DNA from: Perkinsus chesapeaki
Lineage: Eukaryota; Perkinsozoa; Perkinsida; Perkinsidae
DNA: 59,427 nucleotides
Assembly: GCA_013115145.1 (NCBI GenBank)
Contig: JAAPAO010000164.1
Coordinates: 1 to 59,427, forward strand
Direction of reading: 5' to 3'
The first letter of the stretch is position 1. Each line of letters begins with the position of its first letter. Under the pieces are notes generated by a model. The model saw only the letters and a program-made list of their open reading frames with translations, was not told the origin of the DNA and did not search any database. Positions 53,301-59,427 of this stretch are shown here, in pieces. Both the position numbers and the translations under genes were made by a program.

Positions 53301-55296
53301 TACTACTGGATTCCGCCTATGATTACGCAACCAATCAGCACTGATATGATGAAAAAATGCTGTAGGAATCAACTGCAGTCTCGATAAAAGAAGAGCTATG
53401 GCCCAACTTAACTTTTGAGTGGTCCACGAGAGAGCGAAAATGCTTCTTGAGCCACCGGGAACCTTGCAAGTGACGGGAGTACCTGAAGAGTATCTGAGCG
53501 ATTAGAGACAGCATCTCTCAGCCTTGCAGGTGACTCATTCACCGTGACTGGCAGGCTAACTACGGCCACCCTTACCCGTCAAAAGGCTGTGTCTTGTTAT
53601 GCAGAGCTACTGAGGCCCAAACACAAAGGAGCTGCAGTAGGCTCGTATTGTCCATTTGGCGTGTAATACCAGAAATTCTAGTCTAGAATATATGCTGTAG
53701 GCAGATCACTTGAAGTTCGAACCTCGAAATCAAATAGAGAGGTTCTGATGATAGTGGATTGACCAAAGACTCTTCCTCAAAGAGTCATACGGAATAGACT
53801 CAACCACCAGAAAGCTCAGCAATCAGATTACGTGTGATAAATGCGAATACTCAAAACGAAAGAAAGCCTTATCAATCAGTCGACAATACGGCGAGTAAGA
53901 CGCAGGCTCCGGACCCCAAATTGGGATTCCCAGAAATCAAAATGGGAACAGTCCCAAAATTGTTCTCGTTATTCTCAGCGTGACGTGACCCTTTCCGCTC
54001 CACGCGTGGAAAATTGGACAGAGGCTCTCATCCGAGCCCTATTCACAGTAGTTCTCAGGACTTTTTACCTACCCGACTAAAAAGTATTTCAGGTAATTGG
54101 ATAGCCACAGTAGGTTAGACCCTAAAGCGAACAGCAGGCCTGCTATCCGGGACCAGCGGACAATAACATAGCGGTAACTGTGTGAATGGGCGCCGCAGGC
54201 GCGCTTGAAACTTTTTGGGGTTCAGCGGAAAATGACCCGTAGCCGCCACATCAAACACCGTGTGTGAGCCCTGGTGGCTGATCGTAAGCACCCGAGGGTG
54301 GCTGAAAGATGAGCTCCGGAGAACCGGCAACCCTAGTTACATCAACTTCGTATCACCTTCGCTTTATATGCCCAACATTTATTTTGTTTGTAGAGGCCTA
54401 TGAAAAACTTGAAGTGTTTCTTAAAGTTGTCGAACGTTCATTGTCCACTCAGTTCAGTGGCCATTCTTGTCGAAAGTTTTAAACCTTTGAGGTCCTATTT
54501 CGAGTTGAGTTGTGTACGCGATCTTGCCAACGGAAGGCTAAGACAATCGTAGTAGAAGCTACTGTGAAGACTTCGACTCGAAGTATTCGAGACAGAAGTT
54601 TGGACTCCTAGACTTTTCATTACCATTCCGGACTAATACTAAATACTACTGTGGGACTACTACGCAAAGCTAGAGCAGTTTTTTTCTTTCTTCTGGGTTG
54701 TTTTGGCACATTTTCTGCGGTCGACTATAGACTGGATATGCACACATACCATACACTCGTGATACAACTGGTGCATGTATGTATGCATGCATTTATTCAG
54801 GTGTTTATTCGGAGGCACTGCACGGTACCAACCGCAGAAAAAGCAGATGATGTTGCGTTACAATGATCGGCTTGCGAATGCAAAGATACGATATCGCATC
54901 GGCAGCTTTCGTCCTGAGCTCTATCGGAGTGGTTGCGGTGCTTCCGGCGAGAATCTTGGCTCAAAACTGCCCAACTATTACCGTGGATAAGCCAAACTTA
55001 CTAGTGAAACTCTGAGCAACACAAGCAAGGTTGCAGTGACTGAGAAGGTCTGCTGGTTGTTCTCGAATAGCCAGTCTTACGATAATATACGAAGATAAAA
55101 CAGAAGGGTGAATGTAGCTTATTAGCAATCAAGTTGGACAACAACAATCGGATAGGAACGGTTAAAGCATCCCTCGCACCAACGAACAAAACCGTCAGGA
55201 GCAGCGTAGGGCTGCCAGGGTTCCGCGGGCCGTCTCGAGCAGGGCACCAACCTCGAGAAGGTGTCCCCAGCGGAGGTCATCGGTGGGCCGCATATG
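53301..55296. other. 2-kb spacer, probably including the 5' end of the S28 gene
   Basis: No further gene resolved. The first S28 exon(s) should lie at its low-coordinate edge. The rest has short open frames on both strands without motifs, plus small inverted repeats (for example ACTTCGACTCGAAGT near 54570). Confidence 0.45.
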
Positions 55297-56184
55297 TTAC
55301 AACGGGAATACTCGGTTACCATAAACGTTGGACATAACCTGAAGGGGGAAGCCCTGTGCTCTGAGAAGGGCTATTATACCACAGCCTACCTTATAGACTT
55401 GGCTGGAACGCCATACGACGCCAGCGTCTCGAGCAGGACATCACCAAGCTCCGCCAACTCGTCCCTTGTTGAGCTGCGAATATCCCGGACAGTCTGCTGG
55501 CTGATTTGCTGTGACGTGACGGCGACCATCGGCGAAATAACAGCCGCCGTTTGCGTTAATATCGGCAGTAGGATTTCGAACGTCATTGCATCCCGGCGAA
55601 TCCGCTTCTGTTCGGCGTCGCACTGCGCTTTGAGCATCCTCTTCTCCTCGCGTATTTGAGCAAGACGGTCAACATAACGATTGTTAACCCGTTCTTGATC
55701 GGACTGGCATTTGGCAATCTTCTCACGGACATCATCTAGGACCAAACTCACGGCTTCACGCACATTGATAAGAATGGTGTCTCGTACAACACGGACATCA
55801 TCTGGTAGGGCAAAGTAACTGAAATTAAGCATAATAACCTCGAAAGACGCGAAGTGATCACCTCGCCTCACGACGAACTGCCTCCTCGCTGACGTTCCAA
55901 GGGATGCAAATCTCCCCGTTTCGGTACCAGTTCAGTATATACTCGAAAAGTTCGCTATCGCGGTCAATGAAGATAGCCTCGTTTGCCGCCGCCCGTTTAC
56001 ATACGTCAGATTCATCAGTGTCATCATCAACATCGGTGGACACATCAATCGTCTTGGATGTCTTCCAATCGTCCGAGACCATTCGGGAGAGCATAGTGTC
56101 CGGATATTTGTCAAAGGTGGACTTGGCGACTTTGTAGATCTTACCGCCGACGCTTAGAGTGATTATGTCAGACGAGGCGCTCAT
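55297..56184 (-). CDS. KCTD/T1-type BTB-domain protein
   Basis: It starts MSASSDIITLSVGGKIYKVA at 56184. The BTB (K-channel T1-like) domain continues through TFDKYPDTMLSRMVS, then an acidic insert (STDVDDDTDESDVC), then AIFIDRDSELFEYILNWYRNG. A GTGATC intron (about 55863-55821) leads to SYFALPDDVRVVRD, completing the domain. A charged coiled coil follows (about 55740-55640), then a hydrophobic stretch. The frame crosses a GTAGGC intron near 55387 to a short C-terminal exon ending FPLQVMSN...VFPL at stop 55299-55297. KCTD proteins often oligomerise through this domain as cullin-3 adaptors or regulators; the partner here is unknown. Confidence 0.82.
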
Positions 56185-56341
56185 CAGAAATGAAAGAAGC
56201 CTTGGAAAAGATAACAACCGCAACGAAAACGGTCAAGAGGAAATGAAACTGATGTGATAATATTGCAGATTGCTTCATATCGTATTTGCAGTAGCATTGT
56301 CATCATCATCAACAACACTAATTCATCTACTTATAACTAAT

Positions 56342-58041
56342 TTAACGAGTAGGAGTGGTGGCCATGTACGAATGACCGCCGTTATGTGGTGACCCGTTTG
56401 CAGCGTACATGGCAGCCGAGCTCGCATTGGGAAATAGCTGGACTTGAGTTAAGGTGTCGGATGTGTTAGGCAGCACCTGGACTGAATTGTCCGATACAGA
56501 ATCGCCAGACGACAATGACAAGTTTGCTCGGTTTAAGACGAACTCCTCGGGTGTGAATGGCACCGGCACCTGATAGAGCTGGAGGAGCTCCCGAACAGGA
56601 ACGCCTGGTGGTGTGCGCTTGATAGCGCTGACGGGCACAATAGAAGGCATCTCTTTTGGGGGTGGCTCGAAGTAAACCATACGATTCTCCTTGATGATCT
56701 TCTGACACTCGGCCTTCACTTTAGCGATGGTAGCCTCTACAGTTCGCCGCATATGCGGTACTGATACCTAAGTGAAGGTATCGACGTTAAGAAGTATGGT
56801 CGAGGGAGGAACCACCTGTTGGAGAGCGCCTTCAGTCTCCCTCACTGCAGCCATTGCACGATCCGCCCAGGCGTTGGCCACACCGAAGTGTTCCACCTCG
56901 AACTCAGCGGAAGCCATAAGAGTGTTGGCCCGAGCTCTGTACAGAGGACCGACAACACTGACATGGTTGATAAGATGGGCAAGGCCATCGGACCCTGAAC
57001 TCGGATACTTTACCACAGACAACCTAAGAGCTCTCACCTCTGAGGGCGCCCTGCACTGGTCTGGCATCAGCATCCACTTGCATAGCCAACTTCGCGAGGA
57101 GGTTCTTCGACCCAGAGCGACTGGCCGCCAGCTCGAATGCGCAGATTTGACCACACAGATGGCTATAAGAACACAGCCCTCCGAGAACCTGGAAAATGTA
57201 CATCACGGAGCATCCAGCACAGGAAAGCCCACCCTGGGGTCCAGCTCGGGTATGGCGGCGGTCATGGTAGTGAGAGTGTCACGGCAAGTCTGGAACGCCG
57301 TGGAGGCTTTGCTGCAAATCTTGGCGACCTGAGAGGATATCTATTATTAGTCGGGGCGAAGTTAAGACGGTTACTTCATCCAATCCGGTGGTGACAATTT
57401 CTCCGCTACTCGAGTCGACGACGAATCGTTGAGCTGCTTGCTCAAGGAGGGAACATGCGTACACGAAGAGGGTCTAAGCAGGGTTTTGGAACCGAGAAAA
57501 GATTCCTCGGAGGTTACCATGGTGATATCTATGCCGATGGCTTGAGTAGAGGTCTTCTCCTCGCTGGGCTCAACGACGACTTCGGGGGTAAGGCCAGATC
57601 TCCATCTTATCGTATACTTCCGTTTGAAGGGCACTGTCTTAGACACCTCCGCCAGGGCCAGAAGGTTGTTAATATAATCGACACATGCGCTAAGGGAAAT
57701 GCATCCAGAAGGGAAAGTTGAGACGGCCTACTTCTGGATGTCGCTGGGAGGATGTCTATTAGCGAGATGAGAATTAAGTTCGCTTCGGAGACTAGTCATC
57801 GCTCGGAGCTTGATGGCCGCCGGCGAGTCGATGAGAGTTTCGAACTTAAAGGGAGTAGCGTCCCCAATGGAGGGAGGCTGCACTGGTAGAATCATTGGCA
57901 CTACCAAAAATTACAAACCTGATCGGTACACCACCGGTCTTCCCCTAATCTCCCTCGATACGGTTCCCTTTAAACCGCCAATAGTAAAGTTCTGGCACTC
58001 TCTGGGATGAATCTCCCAGGCCCCAGGGCCCCGGGAGGCAT
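56342..58041 (-). CDS. BRO1-domain protein
   Basis: The likely start MPPGALGPGRFIPESARTL at 58041 is joined to PPSIGDATPFKFETLIDSPA at a CAG site near 57871; this first join is uncertain. Next come MTSLRSELNSHLANRHPPSD, YINNLLALAEVSKTVPFKRK, a segment with TAAIPELDPRVGFP (about 57260), then FELAASRSGSKNLLAKLAMQVDA (about 57130-57050), VVGPLYRARANTLMASAEFE, EHFGVANAWADRAMAAVRE, and a C-terminal part with VPVSAIKRTPPGVPVREL. Stop at 56344-56342. The helical pattern ('LAKLA.Q', 'Y.A.A....E...G.A...L..A') is that of BRO1 domains of the Alix/Bro1/BROX group, which bind ESCRT-III. The gene is divergent from an EH-domain protein gene. Confidence 0.68.
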
Positions 58042-58239
58042 ATTTAGCAAGAACAGAGACGCGCCTGTTAGCGTTATGCCATGCGGAGATAGACTGGGCA
58101 AGATACATAGCTTTTTCATGGAGTGGCAGGCCCAATTAGTCTACTTGGGAAGACCAAATTGAAAACGCGTTTTCTCCATTTAATCTGCACGCATGCGTCA
58201 GCCGAAGCCGCAGGTTCGATACCCGGCGACGACATTTCT

Positions 58240-59225
58240 ATGGCACGCGACGCATCAAACAGCACTGTAGCCCAAGCTCAGTTTTTTGATATGTACTCCG
58301 CGGTGCAGAACTCTCAGCTGTACCCGAACGGCCAGCCGGCTCAAGGTGGTATCTTTAGGTCGCTTTGGCGTCATGCGGTCCGCTGCTTAGGTATGTATCC
58401 GTCTGGTGCAGCAGTCCCTTCGATGACCGCCGTGCCGAGCGGCTTCATTGGGACAGGAGGCCTGACGGCACCAAAAATGTCATTATCTCCGCAAGAGGAA
58501 GCATTGTAAGTGGGAATCTTAGGCTAACCCGCGGAAGATACGGAATAGGCCGGAAAATTGACCATCAGTTACCCAATGCTTTTCCGGGTCGCTAATAAAT
58601 CCAATAAATCCAGGATAAGTGGTAACGAGGCGGCCGACTTCCTAGCCAAGTCCAAGCTGTCCCGTAAGACTCTACATGATATCTGGAATCTATCTGACAG
58701 CGATGACATGGGCAGCCTCAGCCCCTTCGAGTAGGCATCCTTGTTCGAAGCCAAACGTAGGCAGTTCCCTCTTCAGTTTCTATAAAGCCTGCCGGTTAGT
58801 GGCCCATGCCCAGTCTGGTGTCGTTGTGATGTCTCCTCAGCTCTTAAGTGTAAGTAATGAGTCGACCAGGCTTTACTAGTGATATCCGAAAACCTCCCTT
58901 GCACTTTATTATCCAACTTTCAAGAGTTTTACAAATTAAAGCTAAGGTTAAGGTTGGCAGCTTCCAAGCTCGTCCGGCACTGCTACGTGTGTTTGCTATG
59001 GGATCATATCAGATGGAGCCTCCGGTCCTACCTGTCTTTGAAGGCATCGAGGCTGATAAAAGCACGGTGAGACGGTCCAAGGCAGCACCCGAGGGAGCAG
59101 TGGAGAGCAGCCTCAGCCCTATATGGCAGCTCACACGTACGTGTTTGGGTTATAAGGACGCCCTGTTAGAAATGGATAATAACATTATACAGAACGTTTT
59201 TGACAACAAAGGCTTACTGCGGTAG
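58240..59225 (+). CDS. EH-domain protein (Eps15-like), 3' end missing
   Basis: Exon 1 (58240-58505) encodes MARDASNSTVAQAQFFDMY and a Gly/Ala/Pro-rich linker ending MSLSPQEEA. Exon 2 starts at 58569 and encodes LFRVANKSNKSRISGNEA, DFLAKSKLSRKTLHDIWNLS and DSDDMGSLSPF. After a GTAGGC intron it continues FYKACRLVAHAQSG. This is a complete EH domain: 'F......G.ISG.EA..FL.KS.L....L..IW.LSD.D..G.L....F..A..L'. A further exon encodes MEPPVLPVFEGIEADKST and runs to about 59143-59225. The gene probably continues beyond the window. EH proteins act in endocytosis by binding NPF motifs. Confidence 0.78.
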
Positions 59226-59305
59226 ATAATATGAGTCGTCGATTGGAACTCGGTGACGTCTCTGGCTCATATGCGCCGCCGTTTTCGATCATCTTATGGT
59301 CTATA

Positions 59306-59427
<122 letters not shown>

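Overview
The window is nuclear DNA of a eukaryote with intron-dense genes. Almost every gene I could rebuild is split by short GT-AG introns, mostly about 25-70 bases, and many of these start with GTAGG rather than the usual GTAAG/GTGAG. The gene content (secreted pepsin-like, cathepsin C-like and S28 peptidases, divergent housekeeping genes, tandem surface-protein genes, long runs of genes on one strand) suggests an alveolate protist. My best guess is a Perkinsus-like perkinsozoan. This is an inference from gene style; I could not run a database search.

Layout. 0.1-3.9 kb (+): two tandem paralogs of an unrecognised single-pass membrane protein with a basic, serine-rich tail. 4.2-10.1 kb (+): the spliceosomal DEAH helicase PRP22/DHX8, with a long foldback repeat in its first intron. 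10.4-11.3 kb (+): a Frag1/DRAM/Sfk1-type membrane protein. 13.2-14.4 kb (+): a pepsin-like aspartic peptidase. 16-42 kb (-): a long run of genes all on the minus strand. Read from the low-coordinate end these are an unrecognised gene, a WD40 protein, an OMS1-like methyltransferase, an HPF1 homolog, NDC80, a RING-H2 protein, an RsuA-type pseudouridine synthase (with a decayed Tc1/mariner copy in its first intron), a cathepsin C-like peptidase and an unrecognised secreted protein. 41.8-50.3 kb (+): a small Thr/Pro-rich secreted protein, a secreted RyR-domain-like protein, an SR-rich nuclear protein and a peroxisomal SDR-SCP2 fusion. 51.5-58.0 kb (-): an S28 serine peptidase, a KCTD-type BTB protein and a BRO1-domain protein. 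58.2 kb to the end (+): an EH-domain protein running towards a poly-G stretch that ends the window.

No shared operon-like pathway is evident. Several genes fall into recognisable processes: splicing (PRP22, SR-rich protein), kinetochore (NDC80), DNA-damage ADP-ribosylation (HPF1), peroxisomal lipid metabolism (SDR-SCP2), endosomal traffic (BRO1 and EH proteins, adjacent and divergent) and secreted proteolysis (A1, C1A and S28 peptidases). Exon borders were placed by eye from reading frame, GT-AG ends and remembered family motifs, so individual borders are less certain than gene identities.
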